Assembly: GCF_022213065.1 (NCBI RefSeq)
Contig: NZ_JAKLJA010000004.1
Location: forward strand, 186,001 to 250,000
Source of the DNA: Paraburkholderia tagetis
Lineage (GTDB): Bacteria > Pseudomonadota > Gammaproteobacteria > Burkholderiales > Burkholderiaceae
Length of the DNA stretch: 64,000 nucleotides
Reading direction: 5' to 3'
The notes under the pieces are model-generated. The model saw nothing but the letters and a program-made list of their open reading frames with translations, made no database searches and was not told the DNA's origin. Shown in pieces: positions 50,323 to 58,927 of the stretch. The translations under genes and the position numbers were made by a program. Positions within the stretch are counted from its first letter, which is position 1; each line of letters begins with the position of its first letter.

Positions 50323-51270
50323 GTGGACAGGCTTCGTGCGATGGAGTTATTTCTTTCTATTTCCAGAAATAAGAATTTTTCAGAAACTGCTCGCCAGTTC
50401 GGTACTGCCGCGGCCTCCGTTTCGAGAATGATTCTGGATCTCGAGCATGACCTGAAGGTTAAGCTGTTCACTCGAACCACGCGCAGTGTCACGCTGACCG
50501 AAGCGGGGATCGAATACGCAAAGCATGTCGAAGGTATCCTGCGGAGCATAGATGATGCGCAACGGAGCGTCACCTCTATCACCTCTACACCCTCGGGAAC
50601 GCTACGCGTTCATTCTCGGGTTATGTTCGGCCTTGGTGTATTGCCGACGCTGATTGCCGAATTTTCGAAACTTTACCCGGAAATTCAAATCGAATTGACG
50701 CTGAGCGAAGCCCGCGCTGATTTTACCAGGGATCAAATCGATATTGATTTCCGGATTGCGCCGCCGATTGAATCAGGCATCAAACGCCGAATTCTCTTCA
50801 GAAGTGACCGCTACCTGGTAGCTTCTCCCGGTTACTTCATTGGTCGAAGCTCAGTCGCTTCGCCGGAACAACTGAAAGCACATCAATGCGTCGCTTATTT
50901 CATGCCGGGAACCAGCTATTCATGGCGATTCCGGAAAGACGACGTTGAAAATGAAGTCCAGTTTCATCCCCGTCACGTAAGCAATAACGGTATCGCCTTA
51001 CTCGAATTCGCACGCATGGGTGAAGGTATCGTTCTTCTGGATGACTACACCGTTCATAAGGATCTTATAAGCGGAAGATTGATTCGCCTGCTTCCTGAGT
51101 ATCAGGTGACCAATTCGAGTTTCGAAGATGGTATGTACGCGACAATTGTTGATTCGCCTGCCATTCCTGCCAAGATTCGCCTGTTCCTGGACTTCGTAGC
51201 CTCCCGCATCTCGGGCTCGGAACTTAGATTCTCTGCTTATGAGTCTAGTGAAGTGAAGATGTCTCGTTAG
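50323..51270 (+). CDS. LysR-type regulator (island, paralog 1)
   Basis: A 315-residue regulator starting at GTG (MDRLRAMELFLSISRNKNFSETARQF), with the winged helix-turn-helix at 1-65 and an effector domain after. GGGAG precedes the GTG. It aligns end to end, without gaps in the first 300 residues, with the regulator at 53037-53987. Their upstream leaders also match (TTTTCTGGT, ATTGAAA). It probably acts on the repeated palindrome upstream of the two monooxygenase genes. Its first 60 bp are AT-rich, unlike the flanking core genes. Confidence 0.88.
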   Translation: MDRLRAMELFLSISRNKNFSETARQFGTAAASVSRMILDLEHDLKVKLFTRTTRSVTLTEAGIEYAKHVEGILRSIDDAQRSVTSITSTPSGTLRVHSRVMFGLGVLPTLIAEFSKLYPEIQIELTLSEARADFTRDQIDIDFRIAPPIESGIKRRILFRSDRYLVASPGYFIGRSSVASPEQLKAHQCVAYFMPGTSYSWRFRKDDVENEVQFHPRHVSNNGIALLEFARMGEGIVLLDDYTVHKDLISGRLIRLLPEYQVTNSSFEDGMYATIVDSPAIPAKIRLFLDFVASRISGSELRFSAYESSEVKMSR

Positions 51271-51296
51271 CAGAGGGCATGACAGGGGTCTGCTAA
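51267..51296. terminator. Possible two-way terminator between convergent genes
   Basis: TTAGCAGA (51267-51274) and TCTGCTAA (51289-51296) are perfect complements and include the LysR stop codon. There is no clean T run after the stem, so the call is tentative. Confidence 0.4.
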
Positions 51297-51305
51297 TACT
51301 ACTGC

Positions 51306-52064
51306 TTAAATATTCGTGAAGGTGATGCCGCCATCGACAGCCAACCACTGCGCGGTTACGAACCCAGCATCATCGGAGACCAGATACACGATTGCCTTGG
51401 CGATGTCATCGACGTTGCCCAAACGGCCCAGCGGAGTCGTCGCCACGCGCCTGGCATCGCGTTCTTCGTTACGATTTCGGGCCGTGCCTTCGGTTGGAAC
51501 TGCAGAAGGGCAAACTGCATTGACACGGATATTTCGGGCCCCCAGTTCTGCCGCCGCCGCACGCGTGATCCCCAGGATACCGGACTTGATGCCCGAGTAC
51601 ACAATGGAGTTCGCGGCAGAGCGCAGAGCTGCCGTTGAGGCCACGTTGACGATGGCGCCGCCGCGCTCGGGATCCATGACTGCCGCCGCGGCTTGAATCC
51701 CCCAGATTACGGCTTTGAAACCGACATCAAGCATACGATCTACCGTCTCGGGGGCGATCTCCAACACCGATTGATAGCGAACCCAGGCCGCGTTACTGAT
51801 CAGGATATCGAAGCGACCGCCTTTTTCATAAACGATATTAACGGCCTCGGTGATGCCTTCGCGCGTCGAGACGTTCTTCACGACTGGAAATGCGTGGCCG
51901 CCAGCAGCAATCACGGCTTCAACGGTATCGCTGACTAGTTCATCCTTCAGGTCGTTGACGCCAACGATAGCGCCACGTGCGGCCAGTCTGAGAGCGGTCG
52001 ATTTACCAATACCAGCGCCGGCTCCAGTCACGAGGGCATAACGCCCAACCAAATCTTGTTGCAT
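51306..52064 (-). CDS. SDR family oxidoreductase (island, paralog 2)
   Basis: A 252-residue short-chain dehydrogenase: TGAGAGIGKSTA loop, ISNAAWVRY segment, ASTAALRSAANSIVYSGIK with Ser/Tyr/Lys, and PLGRLGNVDDIAKAIVYLVSDDAGFV near the end. It is a clear paralog of the protein at 33256-34008. It is encoded directly after the enoyl-CoA hydratase paralog (28 bp), so hydroxyacyl oxidation is a fair guess. Confidence 0.86.
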   Translation of the reverse strand: MQQDLVGRYALVTGAGAGIGKSTALRLAARGAIVGVNDLKDELVSDTVEAVIAAGGHAFPVVKNVSTREGITEAVNIVYEKGGRFDILISNAAWVRYQSVLEIAPETVDRMLDVGFKAVIWGIQAAAAVMDPERGGAIVNVASTAALRSAANSIVYSGIKSGILGITRAAAAELGARNIRVNAVCPSAVPTEGTARNRNEERDARRVATTPLGRLGNVDDIAKAIVYLVSDDAGFVTAQWLAVDGGITFTNI

Positions 52065-52091
52065 ATTAGCTTTCCGTTCCCGGTTAATGGA

Positions 52092-52886
52092 TTATCGACC
52101 CTTAAATACAGGTGCGCGTTTTTCCAGGAATGCCATGCGGGCTTCCTTGGCGTCCTCGGTCCTGGCCAGCATCATCGTGATGTCCTGCTCGTGACGGTAG
52201 GCCTCACGCTGGGGCATTTGGTCGGTGAAGTTGGCAGCTTTCTTTGCCTGGACTAGCGCGATCGGGGATTTGCTGGCAATGCGGCGAGCCAGTTCCATGA
52301 CGTGGGGCAGCAACTGATCGGGGTGGAGCACGTCCTCCAGCACATTACGACGCAGCAGATCTTGAGCCGTCAACTTATCGCCGGTAAAGAACATGCGGCG
52401 GACAGTCGAGCGACCGAACAACGTGCACAGCATCGATGCACCGCCAGCCAGGCCGACGTTGATCTCCGGCATCGCGAACACAGCATTTTCTGACGCGTAC
52501 ATGATGTCACATGAGGCCATCAAGCCCAGACCGGCGCCCAGGGCCGGGCCATTTACAGCGGCGATCACGGGCTTTGCGCACTCTTTGATCGAATTGCCGG
52601 TTTCGCGAGTCCATCGGTTGTGATCGAGGAAGTCGCCCGGGACGTCGGGGTCCGGGCGGTCGCGGAGGTCCGCCCCAGCACAAAAGGCGGTACCGGCGCC
52701 GGTCAGGACAGCGCAGCGAATATCGTCGCGAAGGCTGATTTCGTCAAATACGGCAATGAGACGACGACGCATGGCCCGCGATAGCGCGTTCTTGACCTCG
52801 GGACGATTGAGCGTGACCAGGGCCACGCCATCCTGGACTTCCAGGGTCACCGTAGTTTCGGCGATCTCTTGTACGTCTGCGCTCAT
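52092..52886 (-). CDS. Enoyl-CoA hydratase/isomerase family (paralog 2)
   Basis: A 264-residue crotonase-fold protein: GAGTAFCAGADLRDRPD, VNGPALGAGLGLMASCDIMYAS, MPEINVGLAGGASML, ending KRAPVFKGR. I chose the ATG at 52886 because GGAG sits nine bases upstream; the frame is open further up without homology. Paralog of the protein at 40098-40871. It leads a short leftward unit with the SDR at 51306, set between the two LysR genes. Confidence 0.87.
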   Translation of the reverse strand: MSADVQEIAETTVTLEVQDGVALVTLNRPEVKNALSRAMRRRLIAVFDEISLRDDIRCAVLTGAGTAFCAGADLRDRPDPDVPGDFLDHNRWTRETGNSIKECAKPVIAAVNGPALGAGLGLMASCDIMYASENAVFAMPEINVGLAGGASMLCTLFGRSTVRRMFFTGDKLTAQDLLRRNVLEDVLHPDQLLPHVMELARRIASKSPIALVQAKKAANFTDQMPQREAYRHEQDITMMLARTEDAKEARMAFLEKRAPVFKGR

Positions 52887-53036
52887 GCGTCTACTCCGGT
52901 AGTTATCTCTTGATTTATGGTGCCAAGGTGTACAAGAGATTCTACCGTCTCCAGATTGGATGATTTTCAATCAAAAACCAAGGCTGATTCATCCAAATCA
53001 CGGGTAGTCCAGGGTGCCTGGCAGGTCTTATGATGA

Positions 53037-53987
53037 TCAGTTCGTTGGCTTTTTTGCTTCATGGGACGCGTAAGCGGAGAATCTGAGTTCTGAGCCGGAG
53101 ACGCGGGAAGCGACGAAGTCCAGGAACAGGCGGGTCTTGGTCGGGATGGACGGAGAATCGATAATCGTCGCGTACATACCGTCTTCGAATGAGGAATTGG
53201 TGACCTGATATTCGGGAAGCAGCCGCACCAATCTTCCGCTCATGAGATCTTTATGCACAGTGTAGTCATCCAGAAGAACGATGCCTTCACCCATGCGTGC
53301 GAATTCGAGTAGAGCAAGACCGTTATTGCTCACATGACAGGGCTGAAACGGGACTTCCGATTCGACATCGTCTTTCCGGAATCGCCATGAATAGCCGTTG
53401 CCCGGCATGAAATAAGCGACGCATCGGTGAAGTTTCAGTTCTTCCGGCGATGTGGGCTTGCTCCGGCCAATGAAGTAACCAGGAGACACTACCAGGTAGC
53501 GCTCACTCCTGAAAAGAATTCGGCGCTTGATCCCGGATTCAACTGGAGGTGCAATTCGAAAATCAATATCGATCTGATCCTTGCTTAGATCAGCCGGGCT
53601 TTCGCTCAGCACCAATTCGACTTGAATATCCGGGTAAAGCCTGGAGAATTCGCTGATTAGAGTCGGTAACACGCCCACGCCGAACATGACGCGCGAATGA
53701 ACGCGTAGCGTTCCCGAGGGGGCGGTGGTAATGGAAGTGATGCTCCGATGGGCATCTTCAATGCGCCGCAGAACGTCTTCGACATGCTTTGCATATTCGA
53801 GCCCTGCTTCGGTCAAGGCGACATTGCGGGTAGTGCGGGTGAACAACTTAACCTTCAGGTCATGCTCGAGATCCAGAACCATTCTCGAAACCGAGGCCGG
53901 GGCGATGCCGAATTGGCGGGCAGTTTCTGAAAAGCTTTTATTTCTGGAAATAGAAAGGAAGAATTCCATCGCACGAAGTCGGTCCAC
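53037..53987 (-). CDS. LysR-type regulator (island, paralog 2)
   Basis: A 316-residue regulator, starting at GTG (MDRLRAMEFFLSISRNKSFSETARQFG), very similar along its whole length to the regulator at 50323-51270. Differences are scattered single residues; the last ten differ more. It is divergent from the second monooxygenase operon and upstream of the palindromes at 54242-54265 and 54640-54663, the classic LysR layout. Confidence 0.88.
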   Translation of the reverse strand: MDRLRAMEFFLSISRNKSFSETARQFGIAPASVSRMVLDLEHDLKVKLFTRTTRNVALTEAGLEYAKHVEDVLRRIEDAHRSITSITTAPSGTLRVHSRVMFGVGVLPTLISEFSRLYPDIQVELVLSESPADLSKDQIDIDFRIAPPVESGIKRRILFRSERYLVVSPGYFIGRSKPTSPEELKLHRCVAYFMPGNGYSWRFRKDDVESEVPFQPCHVSNNGLALLEFARMGEGIVLLDDYTVHKDLMSGRLVRLLPEYQVTNSSFEDGMYATIIDSPSIPTKTRLFLDFVASRVSGSELRFSAYASHEAKKPTN

Positions 53988-54761
53988 GACGACTCACCCT
54001 TTTGCTTTCAATAAAAATCAATTATTGCACATTTCGGAATAAAGTAACCAGAAAAGACACAAGTCCACCGTCGAGGAACATCGGGTTTGTTGGTAGAGGT
54101 ATTCGAAAGAAACAGAGCCGCGACTTTGCCCCACGCAGGAAACGCACTGCTGAACCATTGGGGTTAATACTCAATCTGAGCCGGAGATATCCCTCCAAGG
54201 GTGAGACTACTTTACTACACACAAGAGCTGTAATCGGGTGAGTATTGATGTCAAATGCGCAATACAGAACGAGAAATTCTTCGATTGTGTGATGTGCTAC
54301 AGCGCCGAACGTATCGACGATCTGGCGCACCGAGGCGTGGTGTGATCGGGTCCGACTTGGTGCGCGCCAGGGCGACGCGCCGTTAATTCCCCGAGGTCCG
54401 AACGCCGCGCATCACGTTTCCCGACGGCCGCGTCGAACTTTCGTTGGCCAAGACCGATCTCCCCGGCATGTTTACCCGTCGCGGCATTCTCGATTTGGAT
54501 CAGACACAACAACTTCGATTTCTTTGGGTCCAAGATCGTCTCTTGTCCATCGTGACACGTTCGTAGAACGATCTGAATTTATGCGGTCCTGCTTCTGGGC
54601 AAGCGTAATTTACTACGAACTAGCAGTTCAATTAGAAGAGTATTGATGTCAAATTCTTAATACAGAAGGAGAGGTTTTTGGATTGTGCCGGATTCGTCGA
54701 ACTGCTTAAATCGGTTCCAGTGGAGATGCAGCCAGCTAACCATAACAACGGAGACATCATC
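53988..54761 (+). promoter_or_regulatory. Promoter blocks 2 and 3 with an inserted fragment
   Basis: 774 bp without an intact gene. Block 2 (54114-54292) matches 45247-45455 and carries GTATTG (54242-54247) / CAATAC (54260-54265). Block 3 (54605-54761) matches 45365-45531 up to the monooxygenase start and carries GTATT (54640-54644) / AATAC (54659-54663). Between them, about 54293-54600 has no counterpart in block 1. It includes an open stretch 54387-54566 (VELSLAKTDLPGMFTRRG..., ending TRS) that reads like the end of a lost gene I cannot name. Confidence 0.65.
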
Positions 54762-55826
54762 ATGGAATTCGGTGTATTTATTTTGGGTCAACAACGCTCG
54801 TACGCACAGACTTCGCAGAGTGTTATTCACAACACGATCGAGCAGACGGTTGTCGCTGAACAGGCTGGCTTCAACGCCGCGTGGTACGCAGAGCACCATT
54901 TCAACAACTACTCGCTTTCGCCGTCGCCCTTGATGACGATCGCACACGCGGCAGCCAGGACGAGGACGATCCGTCTGGGTTCGGCGGTTTGTATCCTGCC
55001 CTTGTATCATCCAGCACGTCTGCTCGCTGAAATCGGTCTTGCAGACACGCTGTCGGAAGGGCGTCTCGAACTGGGCATCGGCTCTGGCTACCAGCAATTC
55101 GAATTCGAGCGCTTCGGCTGCAAGCTCGCAAACAGCGGCGAGATCTTCCACGAAATGTGGGACGTGATTAACCACGGGCTGGGCCAGAAGGTCTTTGAGC
55201 ACAAGAGCAAGCACTTCGAAATACCGCCGACGTCGATTGCGATCCGTATGGTGCAGGAAAAGGTGCCGCTGTGGATCACGTCGATGAACCCGGACACGCT
55301 GGGTCGCGCATTCAACGAAAACGTGAACCTGTTCACCACGGTTCTGCACGGTGGCGCCGACGCACTGCGCGGTTTGCGCGCTCGCCTTGAGGGGCTGGCC
55401 ACGGAACTTGGCAAGGACCTCTCCACGACCAGGATTGGCTTCCTGCGCTGCGGATTTGCTTCGGATAACGAATCGGAAATCAGGTCGTATCTCGATTCGG
55501 CACGCTGGGCTCGTCGTATCTCGGAATCGCTGAAGGATCGTCGCATGGACATGGACGATGGGTACCTCGTGAAGGAAACGCCGTGCGCCGCCGACATGAC
55601 CCTCGGCCAACTGCGCGCCAATCTGCCGGTCGGCTCGATTAACGAGGTTGTCGACAAGCTGCTTCAGGAAATCGAGATCTTGAAGCCGAACCATATCGCA
55701 CTTCAAACGCAGCTTGGTGACTGCGACCAGAAGATGATGCTCAAGCAGATCGAACTCTGGGGCGACAAGATCATCCCGACAGTGTGCAAGGAACTGGCAC
55801 GGAACGAAGCAGCGGTGTTGGCTTGA
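54762..55826 (+). CDS. LLM-class flavin-dependent monooxygenase (paralog 2)
   Basis: A 354-residue luciferase-like protein nearly the same as the one at 45532-46593, differing by scattered substitutions (for example FILGQQRS against FLLAQQRS, and CKLANSG against SDLPTSG in the active-site-side loop near 125-131). GGAG precedes the ATG at 54762. It is followed 33 bp later by its own flavin reductase. Two near-identical oxygenases may serve two substrates, two isomers, or two steps. Confidence 0.87.
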   Translation: MEFGVFILGQQRSYAQTSQSVIHNTIEQTVVAEQAGFNAAWYAEHHFNNYSLSPSPLMTIAHAAARTRTIRLGSAVCILPLYHPARLLAEIGLADTLSEGRLELGIGSGYQQFEFERFGCKLANSGEIFHEMWDVINHGLGQKVFEHKSKHFEIPPTSIAIRMVQEKVPLWITSMNPDTLGRAFNENVNLFTTVLHGGADALRGLRARLEGLATELGKDLSTTRIGFLRCGFASDNESEIRSYLDSARWARRISESLKDRRMDMDDGYLVKETPCAADMTLGQLRANLPVGSINEVVDKLLQEIEILKPNHIALQTQLGDCDQKMMLKQIELWGDKIIPTVCKELARNEAAVLA

Positions 55827-55859
55827 TCAACCAGTAAGCAAGAAATACGGAGACCTCTA

Positions 55860-56648
55860 ATGCGTCTACATTTGACGAATAGCGGTGCGATTACTCTTAT
55901 TGCGCCGTCGCACTTCAAACAATTCGATATCTTGGTAGACGAACAACGTGGCGCGTTGCTGGATGCGGCAATTGCGCGAGTCGGTCATCGTTCGGATGAA
56001 GAGCACGTCTGGGTCAATCCCCAGATCATTCGATTTCTGTCCGGAAAGGCCGGCGATGTTGAATGGGAGACCGGCTTCGAAGCAATGGTGGGTTTCGCCA
56101 GGAAATTCAACTGGGTCAACGAAGAAGGCCTGATTCGCGCTCATATTGTGCGTAATGAAAACTCGGCGGGTAGTTCTGTCGACGATTTCAAGGCGGCAAT
56201 GCGCATGCTTCCGGCGGGCGTGTCCGCGATCACCACGGGAGATATCACAAATCCGAGCGGTATGGTGGTGTCCAGCTTGACTGCGATTTCGGCGGAACCT
56301 CCGTTAGTCGGCTTCTTCGTGCACCGCGATTCATCCATGCTTGGGCCGCTGAAAACCAATGGCAAGTTCGTGGCCAACATCTTGGGCCAAACACACCATG
56401 ACGTGGTGGCGAAGTTCCTGAAGGAGCCGCAGGGTTGCCCCCGTTTTGCTACCGGGCAATGGAGTTCGGGTCTGGACGGCCTGCCGATCCTGGTTGATGC
56501 GTTGGCCAATGTTGAATGTGACATCATCCACATGACGACCTTGGGCACACACGCGATGTTTGTTGGCAAGATCCGCAAGACGACCACCGACGACGCAGGA
56601 TCGCCGATGGTGAACTTCAACGCCGGGATTCGCGGTCTGACGCAGTAA
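55860..56648 (+). CDS. Flavin reductase with N-terminal extension (paralog 2)
   Basis: 262 residues, the same length as its paralog at 46628-47416 and alignable throughout, including the unplaced 100-residue N-terminal extension (MRLHLTNSGAITLIAPSHFK). The flavin domain has DDFKAAMRMLPAGVSAITTGD and ISAEPPLVGFFVHRDSSM. Supplies reduced FMN to the monooxygenase upstream. CGGAGA precedes the ATG. Confidence 0.85.
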   Translation: MRLHLTNSGAITLIAPSHFKQFDILVDEQRGALLDAAIARVGHRSDEEHVWVNPQIIRFLSGKAGDVEWETGFEAMVGFARKFNWVNEEGLIRAHIVRNENSAGSSVDDFKAAMRMLPAGVSAITTGDITNPSGMVVSSLTAISAEPPLVGFFVHRDSSMLGPLKTNGKFVANILGQTHHDVVAKFLKEPQGCPRFATGQWSSGLDGLPILVDALANVECDIIHMTTLGTHAMFVGKIRKTTTDDAGSPMVNFNAGIRGLTQ

Positions 56649-56660
56649 ACGGAGATCGAG

Positions 56661-56843
56661 ATGCTGACCCAAGACAGGAATATCGATGCTGCCCAGCAAG
56701 GGGCAAACGCGATCTCCGAAGATCGCCGGACCGCGGTCGTATCTGCATTCGTGAACTCCAGAGACTACGGGCTCGATCTGTCCATCTATTTCAGTGACGG
56801 CGCTGTGGAGTTGGTGAACTGCCGGGTGCAAGGAAAGACCTGA
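56661..56843 (+). CDS. Small conserved-looking protein after flavin reductase 2
   Basis: A 60-residue acidic, soluble frame (AISEDRRTAVVSAFVNSRDYG, then LDLSIYFSDGAVELVNCRV). ACGGAGATCGAG gives a good ribosome site, the start is 12 bp after the reductase stop, and a terminator follows 22 bp after its own stop, so it is probably the third gene of the operon. I do not recognise it. At the matching place after flavin reductase 1 there is a ribosome site and ATG but only a 17-codon frame. Confidence 0.55.
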   Translation: MLTQDRNIDAAQQGANAISEDRRTAVVSAFVNSRDYGLDLSIYFSDGAVELVNCRVQGKT

Positions 56844-56865
56844 TTCCTGAACCGGGATTCATTCT

Positions 56866-56900
56866 AAAGCCCTCTTGGATACATAATCAGGAGGGCTTTT
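56866..56900 (+). terminator. Terminator closing the second monooxygenase operon
   Basis: AAAGCCCTC pairs with GAGGGCTTT around a 16-base loop, followed by a T. It lies about 25 bp after the small gene and marks the right edge of the island genes. Confidence 0.85.
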
Positions 56901-56995
56901 ACGTCAAGAGCCATCTGACTAGTAACGATAAGAAGGGGCGCCGGATCATGGCTTGCGCCACGAAATCGTGTCTTTCTTTTGCTGGCGCCCCCGAC

Positions 56996-57124
56996 CCGAG
57001 TTTTGCTGAGATTTTCCGCAATAACTGCTTCAAGAACGGTCTCTTGCCGATCGTGTCGCCAGAGGATCAAGTCGCCGCGCTTTTCGAGAAAGTGGATAAG
57101 CTCGAAGGGTGTCGCCTCACGCTC
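56996..57124 (+). pseudogene. leuD fragment (3-isopropylmalate dehydratase small subunit)
   Basis: About 43 codons reading [20 protein letters not shown], then SPEDQVAALFEKVDKLEGCRLTL, an obvious match to the conserved middle of LeuD/aconitase swivel domains ([20 protein letters not shown]...). No start, no upstream half of the gene and no proper C-terminal part are present; the frame then runs antisense to the TetR gene. It is a broken remnant at the junction between the island and the next cluster. Confidence 0.75.
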
Positions 57125-57142
57125 GGCAGAACAATTACCGGG

Positions 57143-57850
57143 TCATTCGCAGGATTCAGTTGCGTCTGTGCCGGGTCCACACCGGCGCACGCGCTCGAAA
57201 ATGGCGCCGCGCGGCTCCGGGCAATTGCCAAGCGGCGCCCACGCCATCGTGCGCGCCTCATCCGCGCCAACACCGAAAGCCTGCAACAACGCAAACATCG
57301 ACTGCTCGGTATAGTCCTCGGGCGCTTCGCCAGACAGCAGCGTTTCGATGCCGTACATGATCGAGCCGAGGGTGATATCGCGGGCCACCGTCACGTGGCC
57401 GACATGCAACCGCCCTGAGTCGATCGCCATCTGCAAGTCACGCGTGAGGTATTCGTCGAGCAGGCGGCCGCGCGAGCCGCGCCGTGTGCCCACGCGCGTG
57501 ATGAATGCGCCCCACAGCGGATAGCGCGCCGCCATCAGCATATAAAGCCGCGAGCCCGTCACCACGCGCTGCGCGGGATCGCTCACTTCAAGCACGAGCG
57601 GGTCAATCACGCTGAGCACTTCATCGCTGGTCTCGCCGGCAACGGCCGCGAGCAATTCGCCAGTTGTCCTGAAGTAGTTGTAGAACGTGCCTCGCGCCAC
57701 CCCGGCGGCGGCGATGAAGTCATCGATCATCGGAGCATCGGGGCCCTTTTCGGCGAAAACGGCTAGTGCGCTCTCGATCAGCTTGTTGCGCGTCTTTTCC
57801 CGGCGTAACGCGCCTACGCGGCTCTGGTAGTTCTCAATCGGAGCCTTCAT
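57143..57850 (-). CDS. TetR/AcrR family regulator
   Basis: A 235-residue repressor. The helix-turn-helix is at about residues 18-62 (KTRNKLIESALAVFAEKG, then FIAAAGVARGTFYNYF). The C-terminal ligand domain is unassigned, and the last 30 residues (GNCPEPRGAIFERVRRCGPG) extend beyond the usual length. It is divergent from the aromatic cluster at 58017 and probably binds the two palindromes between them. Confidence 0.87.
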   Translation of the reverse strand: MKAPIENYQSRVGALRREKTRNKLIESALAVFAEKGPDAPMIDDFIAAAGVARGTFYNYFRTTGELLAAVAGETSDEVLSVIDPLVLEVSDPAQRVVTGSRLYMLMAARYPLWGAFITRVGTRRGSRGRLLDEYLTRDLQMAIDSGRLHVGHVTVARDITLGSIMYGIETLLSGEAPEDYTEQSMFALLQAFGVGADEARTMAWAPLGNCPEPRGAIFERVRRCGPGTDATESCE

Positions 57851-57911
57851 TTTTTCTCCAGTTCATTCGGCGCTTCGCGACGCGCCCCATCCGGGTTTTT
57901 CCTTGTCCCGA

Positions 57912-57971
57912 TTCTAGTTGACGATTTTATCAAATCAACTAGAATTCTGAATTGACAAATATGTCAATTCA
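57912..57971. promoter_or_regulatory. Two perfect palindromes between tetR and the aromatic operon
   Basis: TTCTAGTTGA (57912-57921) pairs with TCAACTAGAA (57935-57944), and TGAATTGACA (57948-57957) pairs with TGTCAATTCA (57962-57971). Each arm is 10 bp and exact. The spacers are 13 and 4 bases. They lie 46 bp before the downstream ATG, so a TetR dimer bound here could block both genes. Confidence 0.75.
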
Positions 57972-58016
57972 TCGCCGGATGCCCAGCAACATCACGGCGA
58001 GCAACAGGAGATGGAA

Positions 58017-58865
58017 ATGCGATTGGTCAGTTTTGAACGAGACGGCAAGGCGACGCTGGGCGTGCGCGAGGGCGACGCGGTGCGCGTGCTGGGAGAGGAA
58101 ACGTTGGAATCGCTGCTGGCCCGCGGCGCGAATCTCGTCGATTACGCAAGCAGTGGGGCAAACCAGCAGCGTATCGCGGCGAGCGAACTGAAACTGCTGC
58201 CGCCGCTCCAGCGTCCTCCGAAGATCATTTGCGTCGGACTGAATTTCGCCGATCACACGTCCGAGAGCCAGTACAAGCAACCCGATTACCCGACGCTGTT
58301 TTTCCGCGTTGCGACCAGCCTGATCGCGCACGAGCAGCCTATGATCCGCCCGGCCGTGAGCGATTCCGAAGGGCTCGACTTCGAGGGCGAGATCGCCGTG
58401 GTGCTGGGCAAGGGCGGCCGCCATATCCGCAAGGAAGACGCGCTGTCACACGTGGCCGGTTATTCCGTCTTCAACGACGGTTCCGTGCGCGAGTATCAGT
58501 TCAAAACGCCGCAATGGACAGTGGGCAAGAACTTTGACGGCACCGGCGCGTTCGGGCCCGATCTCGTCACCGCCGACGAGTTGCCGCCCGGCGTGAAGGG
58601 CCTTCGCCTCGAAACGCGTTTGAACGGCGAAGTGGTGCAGTCGGCGAGCACCGACGACATGGTTTTCGACGTCGCGAGCCTCATCAGCGTCATCAGCGAA
58701 GCGATCACGCTGGAAGCCGGCGATGTGATCGTCTCGGGCACGCCTGCGGGCATCGGCTGGGCGCGCAACCCGAAGCTGCTGATGAAGGCTGGCGACGTGT
58801 GCGAGGTGAGCGTCGAGAAGATCGGCACACTGAGAAACATGATTGCCGACGAAGCCGCGCATTAA
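58017..58865 (+). CDS. Fumarylacetoacetate hydrolase family protein
   Basis: 282 residues. The FAH domain has IICVGLNFADHTSES, the metal-site glutamates in GLDFEGEIAVVLGKGGRHI, GYSVFNDGSVREYQ and SGTPAGIGWARNP. Members hydrolyse or decarboxylate beta-diketo acids and oxo-dienoates from ring cleavage. I chose the ATG at 58017, since CAGGAG lies eight bases upstream; the ATG at 58011 overlaps that site. It is the first gene of the aromatic operon. Confidence 0.87.
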   Translation: MRLVSFERDGKATLGVREGDAVRVLGEETLESLLARGANLVDYASSGANQQRIAASELKLLPPLQRPPKIICVGLNFADHTSESQYKQPDYPTLFFRVATSLIAHEQPMIRPAVSDSEGLDFEGEIAVVLGKGGRHIRKEDALSHVAGYSVFNDGSVREYQFKTPQWTVGKNFDGTGAFGPDLVTADELPPGVKGLRLETRLNGEVVQSASTDDMVFDVASLISVISEAITLEAGDVIVSGTPAGIGWARNPKLLMKAGDVCEVSVEKIGTLRNMIADEAAH

Positions 58866-58927
58866 GCCGCGCAACTTTCACGAGCCGGCCACAGAGCCGG
58901 CGCATCGCCAGATTCAAGGAGACGGTC

